DNA of 64,000 bases from Skeletonema tropicum. Its lineage: Eukaryota; Bacillariophyta; Thalassiosirophyceae; Thalassiosirales; Thalassiosiraceae. The translations under genes and the position numbers were made by a program. The notes under the pieces are model-generated. The model was given only the letters and a program-made list of their open reading frames with translations. It made no database searches and was not told the DNA's origin. Each line of letters starts with the position of its first letter. Position 1 is the first letter of the stretch. The stretch is from positions 1,488,001 through 1,552,000 of the forward strand of contig CM074137.1 in NCBI GenBank assembly GCA_037178625.1, given 5' to 3'. This document shows positions 18,393-28,077 of this stretch, piece after piece.

Positions 18393-19091
18393 ATGCGTTT
18401 CAGTAAACTTACTGCCCTTGCCTTGACACCAGCACTATCACGTGCATTTAATACTGCTGCTCCAAAGATGACAAAAGCAGGAGCTGCATCGTCTACAAGA
18501 CTTGCAGCCCGTGATCCTACGATGCTCCCTCTGCTCAGACGTTCGAGAATCATGCATGACTTCGACAGGATGTTTGAAGAGATGGATGAGTTGATGGAAA
18601 GCAGCCTTGCTTCGTTTCCACGCCATCGTCCTTTCCTCTCGCTATCGGATAAGAATATGCCCACAGATCTCCAGCTACGCCGCCCACTCGGGTTCGAGGT
18701 GGAGCCCAACGAGAAAGAATACAATATTAAAGTCTTCGTTCCTGATGTTGAAGCCAAGGATCTTCATATGAATTTGGAGCATGAAGGTCGTGTACTTCGT
18801 CTAAAGGGGGAACGCCATACCGAGGAAGGTGGGATGAAGGTTCAATCTCGCTTTGAGAAGTCTATTCTTTTAGCCCCGGATGTTGATGTTTCACAGCTGT
18901 CTGCTTCCTTGACAGGCGACACTTTGACAGTTCATGCCCCCAAGGTCCAAGCTCCCAAGGCTTTGGAGGAAGAGAAGGCGGAGCAGATTGAAATTCACTA
19001 CGAAGAGCCCAAGGCTGCTTCAGAGGATTCCCCAATGGAGGAGGAGGAGCCCGTAGACGAGAACTTGGAGGTAAATGACAGGGTTGCTTGA
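18393..19091 (+). CDS. Plastid-targeted Hsp20, copy 3
   Basis: 232 residues. It is as copy 2 but with a shorter, altered acidic tail (EEEEPVDENLEVNDRVA in place of EEEEEALDENLEVNDRVA, and Ser for Leu before it). As the outermost copy it probably keeps the original 3' flank; a local duplication of about 75 bp (GAGCGAGCAGCCATTCAAAA motif at about 19090 and 19167) follows the stop. Confidence 0.9.
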   Translation: MRFSKLTALALTPALSRAFNTAAPKMTKAGAASSTRLAARDPTMLPLLRRSRIMHDFDRMFEEMDELMESSLASFPRHRPFLSLSDKNMPTDLQLRRPLGFEVEPNEKEYNIKVFVPDVEAKDLHMNLEHEGRVLRLKGERHTEEGGMKVQSRFEKSILLAPDVDVSQLSASLTGDTLTVHAPKVQAPKALEEEKAEQIEIHYEEPKAASEDSPMEEEEPVDENLEVNDRVA

Positions 19092-19495
19092 GCGAGCAGC
19101 CATTCAAAACACTTAGAGTTCTTGTCTGCATTGTAGCTAGCTAGTTTGTTTGATAAAGATAAAATTGAGCGAGCAGCCATTCAAAACACTTAGTTCTTGT
19201 TTATATTGTAGCTTGTTTGTTAGTTGGTAAAGTAAAGAATATAAATCTTGAAAAGATTTTGTTTATAGTTTACTATTACATACACCTAAGAGGTCCTCTC
19301 TTATTCTCTGCCTCTCTTCCTATTGTTACCAACGAGTAGTGTTTGTACAAAAGGCCCTACACACCAAATACCAGCGTCTCGATAGCGTTATTTATTCTTT
19401 TTCTTGCTCTAGCTCAAATTAATTGTAAGTATCCAATAACTGTATGTAGTTGCCGAAACACGTTTTTCACTTCGTGTTCTTCAAAACAGCGTTTT
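19092..19495. other. Intergenic, 3' edge of the Hsp20 array
   Basis: About 400 bp. It holds the locally duplicated 3' UTR of the last plastid-type Hsp20 and the point (about 19330) where unit homology ends at ATTGTTAC. A CGTTTTTCACTT motif appears twice (near 19460 and 19489) just before the MGDG synthase stop. No gene is seen. Confidence 0.5.
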
Positions 19496-21499
19496 TCACT
19501 TATTCTTGTTCTTTTCCATTACTTCATGCGTAGCATCACCAATATCCTTCGCAATTTCCTCCGCTGCGTGAGGATGACCAACCGTCTTTGCCTTCCTGCT
19601 CATCTCATCAAGTAGCTGCGAGTCTTGAAGCCAGCATGCTAATTCAAGTGCAATTGTTTCTGGGTCCTCACAATAATCTCCAAAGCCACCATCCAGAACA
19701 ATGTCGACATTACCAGCTTCTTGACCAGGCAAGTGGCTCGTAACCATGACGGGCAAGCCAACTGCTGCGGCCTCAGCAATGGTACCAGGCCCAGCCTTGC
19801 TCACCAGTACATCCGCAGCAACCATATACTCGGCCATTTTCGTTACAAACCCCATTGGAATCACATCCACATTCCCAGGAACATCGGCAACATCTCTTCC
19901 CTTGGCAGCCTTCGCTGCAGCTCTATCCAACGCAGCTTGAATCCTCCTACTACGAGATGCATGGGCCGACAACAACTTGGTCACAACTCGAGACTTTAAC
20001 GATTCGTACGACTTGAGACTTTGTGATACGACAGTGTCCCAGCATCGGGTTTCCAAATCGCTCTTCAATTGTTGGTTCCGTCCACAAACGACACAGATTG
20101 TCGCATCGACTCCCTGTGTGCGTAGCTTGGCATACAACTCATTGACGATACTTGAAAGCGACCCAACACCTTCACCACCACCCATGACAAGAATCATTCT
20201 CTTATTAGGATCAATATTCAACTCTTCCCGAATCTTCTTCTGATGTGCCTTCCCCTCCTCCGTCGTACGATCACCCATGGCATCGGCTTGTGCGGCAAAG
20301 TCATACCGGATGGGTAATCCACTCATCACAATCTTTTCATCGGGCACACTCCCTCTCTTTTGTGCAATGGCCTTGATTGGTTCCGATGCAAGGTACATCC
20401 GTTCCACATCCTTATTAAACCATGTACAATGTCCAGATCCAAAGTCCGTCACCACCGTAAAGAAGGGTATCTCCTTCTCCTTCTTTTTCTCAATCTTACG
20501 AATGGAAAACAACGGAACGTAATTCATCGTCGGATGAACACTCACCACCACATCGGGATCATACTCCTCCATCTTTTCCGTTATCATCCCCTCATTCATA
20601 TAATACGAATGCAAATGTGCACACTTGGCATATACCGCAGTATTGCTAATATGATAGAGCGTTCGCCACTGCCACGGGGAGGCACTCATGGAACTGTAAT
20701 AATCCTTGATGGAATTGTACGGCCAGGAGGAGTCGATGTCGGTCCATATGTCCAATAGGTCGTAGGTTGTGCCGGGGTAGAGACGTTGGAATTGGTTGGC
20801 GAGTGCTTCGGCCGAGGCGCGGTGTCCTCCGCCTGTGTCACTTGATAGGAATAGGATTTTGAGTGGTCCCTTTTTTGATGGAGTAGCGTCCTCTACATCA
20901 TCGTCGTTGGTTTGTTCGTCACTTGGTGATGGTTGTTGGTGTTGCTGCTGTTGACTGCTCCTCTCAATTTTTTCAATCTTTCTCTCAATTTCCAGTTCCA
21001 ACTGTTGCCTCTGCTTCTGATTCAATAATTCTTTCGCTGTCTCTGTCAAGTTTTGTGGATTGGTTGCAACTGACAGCCGTGCTTCACAAGATGTTGTTGA
21101 TGATCTAATATTATTATTAGTGACATCTCTTGTAGGGTGCGTTTTTGACTTGGCTGATCCGATAAATGCAGTATCTTCTGGTGATGCTCCTCCTGCATGA
21201 ACAGAGTCTAATATTTTGGATGTTGATGGTTGTAATAACGATGATGTCGACTTTTTGGTTGTCGTTGATCTTTCGTTATTAGTCGTAGCAGCGGTAGCAG
21301 CAGCGTCTTGGACCGATGATGATCCTTGTAGCGATGATGAAGACGATGATGATGCCTCACCGCCGCGAATGCCCCATAAATGTCGAGAATCGTGGAACGA
21401 GTTTTGCAGTGCATGTCTCCTCTCTGACGGTATACTGGCAGCAGCTGTTGCTGTCAGCACCGATGCGGCAGAAAGAATAGCCCAAGTCGACGAACGCAT
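19496..21499 (-). CDS. MGD1: Monogalactosyldiacylglycerol synthase
   Basis: 667 residues. After a signal-like N-terminus (residues 1-22) and a long low-complexity linker come the family hallmarks: ILFLSSDTGGGHRASAEAL (215-233), the N-terminal MGDG synthase domain with WPYNSIKDYY, FFTVVTDFGSGHCTWF and MYLASEP. The GT28 C-terminal domain has ILVMGGGEGVGS, VCGRNQQL, VLVSKAGPGTIAEAAAVGLP and TSHLPGQEAGN, the UDP-galactose-binding part. It transfers galactose from UDP-Gal to diacylglycerol to make the main thylakoid lipid, at plastid envelope membranes. No introns. The N-terminal extension of about 210 residues is longer than in plants. Confidence 0.93.
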   Translation of the reverse strand: MRSSTWAILSAASVLTATAAASIPSERRHALQNSFHDSRHLWGIRGGEASSSSSSSLQGSSSVQDAAATAATTNNERSTTTKKSTSSLLQPSTSKILDSVHAGGASPEDTAFIGSAKSKTHPTRDVTNNNIRSSTTSCEARLSVATNPQNLTETAKELLNQKQRQQLELEIERKIEKIERSSQQQQHQQPSPSDEQTNDDDVEDATPSKKGPLKILFLSSDTGGGHRASAEALANQFQRLYPGTTYDLLDIWTDIDSSWPYNSIKDYYSSMSASPWQWRTLYHISNTAVYAKCAHLHSYYMNEGMITEKMEEYDPDVVVSVHPTMNYVPLFSIRKIEKKKEKEIPFFTVVTDFGSGHCTWFNKDVERMYLASEPIKAIAQKRGSVPDEKIVMSGLPIRYDFAAQADAMGDRTTEEGKAHQKKIREELNIDPNKRMILVMGGGEGVGSLSSIVNELYAKLRTQGVDATICVVCGRNQQLKSDLETRCWDTVVSQSLKSYESLKSRVVTKLLSAHASRSRRIQAALDRAAAKAAKGRDVADVPGNVDVIPMGFVTKMAEYMVAADVLVSKAGPGTIAEAAAVGLPVMVTSHLPGQEAGNVDIVLDGGFGDYCEDPETIALELACWLQDSQLLDEMSRKAKTVGHPHAAEEIAKDIGDATHEVMEKNKNK

Positions 21500-22013
21500 T
21501 GCTCATGCAGCTTTGCAAATATGTGTGTTGTGTTTTATGTGTCTGCAGCTCCTTCTCCGCGTAGCTGCCGTCCAATTGCTGTGTTGAAAGTAACAGGGTC
21601 CTATCTGCTCTGTCTCCCTCTCCTCCGCTGCCTCCTTTGTGAAGTGAAGACATGCAAAGGGCTTATGGGAAGTATGCCAATGCATGCTTGACATGACATG
21701 CATGGAAAGAAGCAGCTGCGGCTGCGTGAACGGTGATGAAAAAGGGATCTGCTCGCTTCAAGCGAATGCAAAATGCTAGCGTGGTGCGTGATTTTGTGGT
21801 TTTGTTCTTTTCGACTGTCCCTTTCCGGTGCTTCGCGCCATTTTAAAACTTCCAACCGACCCTCAGCCCTCCCTCATCCCTCATCGCTTCTCAGCAATAC
21901 ATAAACACAAAACACAACATAGAACCGGGCAGCAGCCTGGCAGCAGCTTTGTTGCGAGCACATGCATGTCATAGATCAAGCTAGCCACAGTGGACGTGAT
22001 ACCTTGACAATAT
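21500..22013. other. Divergent promoter between MGDG synthase and Nudix genes
   Basis: About 510 bp between divergent genes. It is rich in short GCATGCATG-type and CTGCAGC motifs. No RNA gene or repeat is recognised, and the open frames on both strands lack domain features. Confidence 0.4.
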
Positions 22014-22793
22014 ATGCCTGCCGCGCCTGAAATGTTCTTGATCTTGAGCACGTATGAATTTGCTCTCACATTCCTTGCAACAATCATTCTCATGAGCAGC
22101 AGCATCGATTCACTTTCATCAAACAATAACAAAATGGCAACACCAACTACTATTGAGCATACCAACTCAATCCTAGCAAACTTGAGCTCTCATGGCATGG
22201 AGAAAAAGGAATTACCTCACCACAATGAACTCCGTCGGGCAAGTATACTGGTACCTCTATTTGAACGTCCACAACAACAACAACAATCATCATCATCATC
22301 CAACCTTCACGTCCTATTTACACAACGTCCACAAAAGATGAAGTCACATGGAGGCGAAGTATGCTTCCCAGGTGGAAAACAAGATGAAGAAGATGAAGGG
22401 TGTGACATAACCACCGCATTACGTGAGGCACAAGAAGAAGTTGGATTGGATCCAAACCACGTTCAGCAAATTGCACGAATGGAAAGTATAGAGAGCAGGT
22501 ATTCCTTGTGTGTGACGCCGATAGTTGGGCTGATACAACCGAGTAGTGCTGCAGAACCATCGAAGTTGACTTTGAATGAGGGTGAAGTTGAAGCAGCGTT
22601 TGCTGTACCACTTGAATACTTTACAATACCTGAGAATCTTGCATCGATACAAAAGGTACAATATGGAGCAAGGGGCGAGTTCCTCATGAGAACTTATCTG
22701 TTTGATGATCCAGAGAGTGGACGCCAATTTCGTATATGGGGTTTGACTGCACATGTTGTTCATCAGGTTGCTGCATTGGCTTTCTCCAAGTAA
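22014..22793 (+). CDS. Nudix hydrolase, CoA diphosphatase-like (NUDT7/8 type)
   Basis: 259 residues from ATG 22014. A hydrophobic N-terminus (FLILSTYEFALTFLATIIL, residues 8-26) may be a signal or membrane anchor. If translation starts at Met28 (22095) this is lost. The CoA-pyrophosphatase signature SHGGEVCFPGGK (111-122) directly precedes the Nudix box, whose catalytic part is REAQEEVG (137-144). The GX5E part is stretched by acidic residues (DEEDEGCD). The enzyme would cleave CoA or acyl-CoA to 3',5'-ADP and phosphopantetheine. The compartment is uncertain: there is no clear C-terminal peroxisome signal (ends AFSK). Confidence 0.85.
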   Translation: MPAAPEMFLILSTYEFALTFLATIILMSSSIDSLSSNNNKMATPTTIEHTNSILANLSSHGMEKKELPHHNELRRASILVPLFERPQQQQQSSSSSNLHVLFTQRPQKMKSHGGEVCFPGGKQDEEDEGCDITTALREAQEEVGLDPNHVQQIARMESIESRYSLCVTPIVGLIQPSSAAEPSKLTLNEGEVEAAFAVPLEYFTIPENLASIQKVQYGARGEFLMRTYLFDDPESGRQFRIWGLTAHVVHQVAALAFSK

Positions 22794-23026
22794 AGCAATG
22801 TGTTCTAAGACGCACATGATATTAAGTTGTTGCTAAGTATGTGTTAGTTCTGGTAGTAGCAAAGAAAAAGCTTACCCAATATTTGCTGTAACAAATGACC
22901 AGATCCATTCAAGTGCAGCGTTCTATTTATTGGGCATTGCAACACCTGTTATTGTGGTGGGGGATGGAAGCACACAGAGATGCTCTAGAAAAATACAATT
23001 TCATACATAACGTGTGTGTGGATTGC

Positions 23027-23869
23027 TTAAGCATCAACCTTGGGAAGTCCATCAACAGCGGTACCAGTCTTCTTCATTCCCCATCCCTTAGAACCTCCGT
23101 ATTGTCCAGCCTTAATGTTCTCAGGAACAGGCCAGATAGATCCACTCTTACCCATGTTGAATCCACCCATGGGTTCCTTATCAGTCGAAAGCTGATCGGC
23201 GTAGAAAATTCCTCCACTTCCTACTAGACGGGGGTATCCATATTTCTCAAGCCACTTGGATCGAAGAGTAGCACCCTCTCCTCCAAGAACTCCAGTCTTG
23301 GCACCACGTGCCTTTTCAATAGCCTTCAATTTCTCATTCTGTCGGGCTTCGTTGTTAGAGGTGGCGGTGAAACCAATGGCTTCCCAGACGGATTCGACAC
23401 GGGGAGGTCCAAGGTATGTCTCTCCGATGAGGGGGAGGTTTACAGTGAATCCTGGAAGACCGAATAGAGGTTCGCACTCGGCGGCCTCTTGTTGGGTCTT
23501 GTTCATCTTGTAACGGAGACCATCCTGGTTGAGTGCCCTCTCGAGACCAACCTCGGAGATGCAGGCATCAGATGCATCGGCACCAGACCAGGCATCCTCG
23601 AAACCGATTCCGGATCCCTTGAGGAAACCGAAGTCTTAGCAGAGTAATAATAATTATATGAGATATATTTATCCATGCGATAATAAAGAAAATGATATAA
23701 AAACACATATAATCCTCTCACCCTCCATCTTGATATCGTTGGTGCGAACATTGCGCTGAGAAGTGGCGGCAACATTCTTCTGTCCAAGAGAACGAAGAGT
23801 CGATCTGTTGACAGAGTAGGCGGAGGCACCTCCAACGGCGGCAAGAGCGATAGCGGCGGAATACTTCAT
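23027..23869 (-). CDS. Plastid-targeted protein of unknown family (possible photosystem-associated)
   Basis: Two exons on the reverse strand: 23722-23869 and 23027-23634, with an 87-bp GT-AG intron. The joint reads IKME|DFGFLKG and gives 251 residues. MKYSAAIALAAVGGASAYSV is a signal peptide with an ASAFAP-like junction, followed by a Ser/Arg/Asn transit stretch. The mature part begins FGFLKGSGIGFEDAW, a start seen in several diatom antenna-associated and photosystem proteins. It continues with ECEPLFGLPGFTVNLPLIGETYLGPPRVESVWEA and many Gly/Tyr turns. No membrane helix is obvious. Very even codon choice (GCC, GGA, CTC) suggests high expression. I do not recognise the family; a peripheral photosystem I subunit (PsaR/Psa28-like) is only a guess. 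Confidence 0.75.
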
Positions 23870-24213
23870 GGTTAAGGTCTGTTACGGGATGTAGACGTAG
23901 GGGGAGGGCAACGCAACAACACAAAGCAGAGAACGGAAGGCGTAAGAGGCGCGGTGGAGTTCATCTTCCTCAACTTGCCACGTACGCGGTAGCAGAAGTA
24001 AAATGGAGATAAGATGATGGTGGGAGCATATGGGAGTCTGTCCTAATGGGACCCTCCCCATCACTTTTTGCACGCAACTTGCTTCTGCTTTCTGCTTCTT
24101 GCTACATGATATCATGTACAGCTCTGATCCTACACTGTTGTCTCTAAGAAGTAGGTAGAGCTGACAGATGGTTAGAAGCGACCTAGTAGCAGCTTGACAC
24201 GGTTTCTATAAGC
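23870..24213. other. Divergent promoter region
   Basis: About 340 bp between two divergent plastid-protein genes. Possible shared regulation, but I see no repeat or named motif. Confidence 0.4.
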
Positions 24214-24846
24214 ATGGCGACTTTTAAACTTCTTGGTGCATCGCAAGCCCGTCGCATGATAGGCTTACTGCTAATGTGCATGCTGATTGTAAAGCTATGT
24301 GCATCATTCCAATCGGGTACAAATTTGTTGTCTCATGGCAGAAATAATAATGCACTTGCACAGAACAGACATGATACTTCACTTGCTGCTGGTCTATTTG
24401 GAAAGAAAGAACAGGAGGAACCAACATCATCACAGGCTGCTGCTTCAGTTCCAACACGACTTTTCAACATCCCTGCAAAGGCAATCAAACCCGGTGGGCT
24501 GAGAGTTGTACTGGGTTTCCATCTCATTGGATTACAAAATACACCTGATCAAGGTAGCTGGAAAGCCAATCAGTCATCTGACACTGTCCTTGATATGGTA
24601 TTTAGAGACAATTCTGCCATGTTTTCAATAACTTTGGGAGAGGATGGCATATCTGTGGATCGGTATGGGACACCATCATTACCTTATTTACTCCAGGAAT
24701 CTGTAATTCTGCACAGTGTTTTGGATGAGATTAGTTCAATTGCTAATGAAGGAGATATTGAGGTGAAAGATAGGTTACTTCAACTGGATGAGTCTGGAGA
24801 TGCTATTGAGAAGGCAAGAAGCACTTTGCCCGCAAGAAAAGCATAA
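24214..24846 (+). CDS. Hypothetical plastid-targeted protein
   Basis: 210 residues, one exon. The N-terminus RRMIGLLLMCMLIVKLCASFQSG (residues 13-35) is a signal peptide ending in an ASF junction of the diatom plastid type. A low-complexity transit stretch to about residue 75 follows. The mature domain (AIKPGGLRVVLGFHLIGLQNTPDQGSW ... FRDNSAMFSITLGEDGISVDRYGTPSLPYLLQESVILHSVLDEI) appears soluble and mixed alpha/beta. I do not recognise a family. It diverges from the unknown plastid protein upstream. Confidence 0.7.
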   Translation: MATFKLLGASQARRMIGLLLMCMLIVKLCASFQSGTNLLSHGRNNNALAQNRHDTSLAAGLFGKKEQEEPTSSQAAASVPTRLFNIPAKAIKPGGLRVVLGFHLIGLQNTPDQGSWKANQSSDTVLDMVFRDNSAMFSITLGEDGISVDRYGTPSLPYLLQESVILHSVLDEISSIANEGDIEVKDRLLQLDESGDAIEKARSTLPARKA

Positions 24847-24962
24847 TGATCGAAACTAGAGACTCTTTACTTTCTTCTCTGTCGAAGTTATTTGTGCCAC
24901 TAAGAGCAGCTAGTGACGTAATTTGTTTCTATTGTTAGCAGTCTACTTGTTGCCAATTACCG

Positions 24963-27146
24963 TCAGCGATGCCTTCGTCTTGGCTTTCGTCTATTTTTCC
25001 GCACAGAAGAATGCAAGCTGCAATTCCGCTCTTCAGCAAACTTGGCGAATGCAACACCATTATCATCGTCAAGAGCAATCTCTGTGGCAAATTCTCTATC
25101 ACCAAATCTTAAAACATCATCCACTCTTGCCAGTTGTATTGGTATCCCTTTGACATCTCGAAGATATTCATACCTCAACTTGATGACTCTGTCTAGCGGA
25201 TAGGAGAAGTATGCTGGAAAGCGCGCCACCTCAAAGTAATCAAACTGGCAAACCTCCGTTAGGAAATCCCACTTGGGCTGTAAATCCTTTTTGACGCTGT
25301 ATCCCAAGACTGGTGGGAGGCGGGTGACAAATCTCCCAATGTTTCTCACACCTATTCCACGGATGAAGTCGACCACTGGGACCATGTCTTTTTCTATGTC
25401 CAGTAACAGCGTTGCTGGGAACGAACGAAAAATGCTTGGTAGATCCTCTTCGTCTACTTCGATCGATCTAAGGTACTCAACAACATCTTTTATTCTTGTC
25501 ACATCTTGCTTTATCAACGATGGAACGTTTTGGATAGCCTTGGCAACTTCATCCTTGGTCATTCCCACATCCTCTCGTAAGTAGGACGCTACATGATGAA
25601 TGTTGGTGACATTGAGAAAGAATGCATCAGGATAGGAGGATAGAATTTTGCGGAAATCTCGAATGCCGGCACTTCTCCGAAGGACATCTGCCACGGCTTC
25701 CATGGATCTATAACTCTCGTCAATCTTTTGTTGACGTAGTGTGTTGTCAACTCGTAGGTATTCCCGCACGCCCTCTTCCACATTGAAGGATGTGATATTA
25801 TTTGCACTATCCAACATTGTTGCTTGTTGACCGTTGTTGTTGGTATTCTCCCCCAAAGATATTGTGTGTTTGAGAGGAGCTACTGCATTAAGCATTTCGG
25901 CACTCTGTTTCTGACGCAGGATTGGACCGATGGAATTCAGTGGTAGTTTTAGTTGAGCACTGGTGAGGAATGCCACGAGACGAAATATCAGTGCTGGTGA
26001 TCTGGATAGGAGGGTTGGGAGTGTAGATTTGTCCCTAGCTAGTGAGTTGGTGGATGACCCCAGGCTTACCATGAGATTGACGACTTGATTTGCCGATTTT
26101 GACCCTTTGGATGTTAAGAGACCGGGACATGTCCGAAGTACCTTTCGTGCATCATACCTCCGAAGCTTCAACCGTTGACCGAGCAAATTCACGAAGGCTC
26201 GCTCTAATGTTTGTTCCAAAGAGACTGAAGTACGCACTGCTGCTCCGTTATTAGCTTCGCCATTCGCACCAATCACCGATTCATCCACGGTAGTAGATCT
26301 CGCCTGCATCATTGCAATACTCGGCGTATGAGAAAAGATCGCCGCCACATCCGTACCAGTAAGCCCATACTCCGTCATGACCGATATCACACCATCAATA
26401 TCAAACCGTTCAGCCGCCAAGGCAGAGATACTCTCTTTGATTCCACTCCGATCGACTAATGGGACGGTGCTACCAGATTCCCATGCAGCATCACGTTCTT
26501 GTAGGAACTTTCGTATCCGACGACGTGTGACTCGTGCTAGGGCATAATTTTGAACGATTCTGCCTGCGTTGGTGGCAGCTTCGTTTTCGACACCTAATGA
26601 GAGTAGTTTTAGGGCGACTCTTTGAGCATTATATTGACTGAGCCATGTTTGATTTTCTATTACCTTGTTTTCTTCGGGTTGCTGTTGTTCCAGAGTGTTG
26701 CTGCTGTCATCAGTTATTGGTGAAGCAGATGAAGCAAACGATTCTTCCAACTTAGTTTGGTCTATAAGATTTTCCGACGCAAAGGTTGGTATGTCAACCA
26801 CTGATGAAGAAGACGCTATTGAAATACTACTACCCTCTCCTTTATTTACAGGCGCTGGTGGCCGATCATCTTCAAGCAGCACCGGCCCACTATTCTTCTG
26901 AGATGATAAAAACCTAAGTAATGTAGAGTCGACCAGAGGGGCCTTAGCTTTTTGCCGCCGCCTCTGCTCGTTCGATCCGCTATCGTTGCTAGTTGCCCAT
27001 TGTGTGGAGGCTACCCGCAGAGGCGACAGACACGTGCCCTCATAAGATATCGATATTACAGGATGCCTAGACTTGCTAAAACCATTCACACCGCTCCCTA
27101 TCGACAACAGGAGCAATGCTACAGCTACAGCTCCATTTTGTCGCAT
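24963..27146 (-). CDS. Plastid-targeted mTERF-family protein
   Basis: 727 residues, one exon. MRQNGAVAVALLLLSIGSGVNGFSKS is a signal peptide with an NGF plastid junction. A Ser-rich linker of about 140 residues follows. From about residue 190 there are repeated helix-turn-helix-helix mTERF motifs, clearest in the last 250 residues (SSYPDAFFLNVTNIHHVASYL, NVPSLIKQDVTRIKDVVEYL, SFPATLLLDIEKDMVPVVDFI, LPPVLGYSVKKDLQPKWDFL, FPAYFSYPLDRVIKLRYEYL). These proteins bind organelle nucleic acids and act in transcription termination, splicing or ribosome assembly; the target is unknown. The C-terminus is basic (RKNRRKPRRRHR), consistent with nucleic-acid binding. Confidence 0.88.
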   Translation of the reverse strand: MRQNGAVAVALLLLSIGSGVNGFSKSRHPVISISYEGTCLSPLRVASTQWATSNDSGSNEQRRRQKAKAPLVDSTLLRFLSSQKNSGPVLLEDDRPPAPVNKGEGSSISIASSSSVVDIPTFASENLIDQTKLEESFASSASPITDDSSNTLEQQQPEENKVIENQTWLSQYNAQRVALKLLSLGVENEAATNAGRIVQNYALARVTRRRIRKFLQERDAAWESGSTVPLVDRSGIKESISALAAERFDIDGVISVMTEYGLTGTDVAAIFSHTPSIAMMQARSTTVDESVIGANGEANNGAAVRTSVSLEQTLERAFVNLLGQRLKLRRYDARKVLRTCPGLLTSKGSKSANQVVNLMVSLGSSTNSLARDKSTLPTLLSRSPALIFRLVAFLTSAQLKLPLNSIGPILRQKQSAEMLNAVAPLKHTISLGENTNNNGQQATMLDSANNITSFNVEEGVREYLRVDNTLRQQKIDESYRSMEAVADVLRRSAGIRDFRKILSSYPDAFFLNVTNIHHVASYLREDVGMTKDEVAKAIQNVPSLIKQDVTRIKDVVEYLRSIEVDEEDLPSIFRSFPATLLLDIEKDMVPVVDFIRGIGVRNIGRFVTRLPPVLGYSVKKDLQPKWDFLTEVCQFDYFEVARFPAYFSYPLDRVIKLRYEYLRDVKGIPIQLARVDDVLRFGDREFATEIALDDDNGVAFAKFAEERNCSLHSSVRKNRRKPRRRHR

Positions 27147-27582
27147 GCTTGCACTTCCACGCCGAAAAAATATCTTTCCACGAAGTAGCTAAAAATCACC
27201 TCGGACAGATTATATGCTTCAAAAATAATCCATGAATTCTACGATGGCTCACCACCACAATTATTTCGTGCAGTAGTAGTTTTTTAGAGAGTTCCTCAAG
27301 CCGCTGGGCTGAGCGTTGGTTGTTGGAACGCTTGCTGGCTGTGCGGTGTCGGGTGTGGTGGCTTCGGATGGAATTGATGAATTGAAGTTGGCGTGCTGGC
27401 TCCTACGGATAGGAATCATACACTCCTACGTAGGAATCAAATCTGACGCAGGAAGAAACACTTTCACTTGGAGCTTCAAAGGCTAAAAACAAAAGGTCCA
27501 TCCACGTTACGGAAAAACAATCCTCCCATACAACACTAGCGAGCAGAGGACCCTTTCAGCAGACACATAACAACTTTGAACA
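27147..27582. other. Divergent promoter region
   Basis: About 440 bp between the mTERF gene and a plastid membrane-protein gene, which are divergent. TACGGATAGGAATCATACA and TACGTAGGAATCAAATC near 27400 form an imperfect direct repeat. No other signal. Confidence 0.4.
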
Positions 27583-28077
27583 ATGCCGCTATCTTTTCGT
27601 GTGGTTGCCATTCTCTCAGTCATCATATCTTGTGCTCATGCATTCTCTCTTGATAATTTAAGAAGCGCTACGCATGTACGAGCAGTCCACCAGCAAGGAT
27701 GCAGCACAAGACGGCACAATACACTTTCACAGCAATCATTTAGCAGCCGCGTAATACTGAAAGCTGCAGAAAGCGAACAAACAGATGATGATGATGGTTG
27801 GGGTGATTCTGTGAGCACTACTACTACATCAGCAGAAGCATCTTCTGATAGAATATCAAAAAGTCAAGAACTAGCAAACTTGCAGAATGATATCGCAATG
27901 AAGCAACAAAACAAGAGCACAGTGAGATCTTCTTCAGAAGGTATGAATGAGGAAAAGGAAAGAGACTTGTTTATTCCTATCTTTACATTAGTTAGTGTGA
28001 TTGGTTTCACTAGCCTGTACGGTTACGAAATGCTGAGGCTGTATAGCAGAGGTGAACTATACCTGCCTTGGAACTAA
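27583..28077 (+). CDS. Small plastid-targeted single-pass membrane protein, unknown
   Basis: 164 residues. MPLSFRVVAILSVIISCAHAFSLD is a signal peptide with an AHAFSL plastid junction. After a long polar region, one hydrophobic helix (DLFIPIFTLVSVIGFTSLYGYEMLRLY, about 128-154) lies near the C-terminus, which ends GELYLPWN. The topology recalls small thylakoid or envelope proteins, but I recognise no family. Confidence 0.7.
   Translation: MPLSFRVVAILSVIISCAHAFSLDNLRSATHVRAVHQQGCSTRRHNTLSQQSFSSRVILKAAESEQTDDDDGWGDSVSTTTTSAEASSDRISKSQELANLQNDIAMKQQNKSTVRSSSEGMNEEKERDLFIPIFTLVSVIGFTSLYGYEMLRLYSRGELYLPWN

Larger units (their letters stand above)
12529..19330 (+). repeat. Tandem triplication of a ~2.25-kb Hsp20 gene-pair unit
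   Basis: Three direct copies in tandem: 12529-14777 (2,249 bp), 14778-17032 (2,255 bp) and 17033 to about 19330. The unit holds the PIH1 3' end, a reverse-strand Hsp20, a shared promoter and a forward Hsp20 with a signal peptide. The 6-bp difference between units 1 and 2 is an extra ATCACG-type repeat just before the forward gene. Copies 2 and 3 are almost identical to each other and slightly differ from copy 1. Unit 3 carries an extra local duplication of about 75 bp after its forward gene and marks the original right flank. Confidence 0.9.

Noticed and set aside
12529..19330. CRISPR-like or satellite array
   Set aside because: The repeat unit is 2.25 kb and made of ordinary genes; it is a gene duplication.
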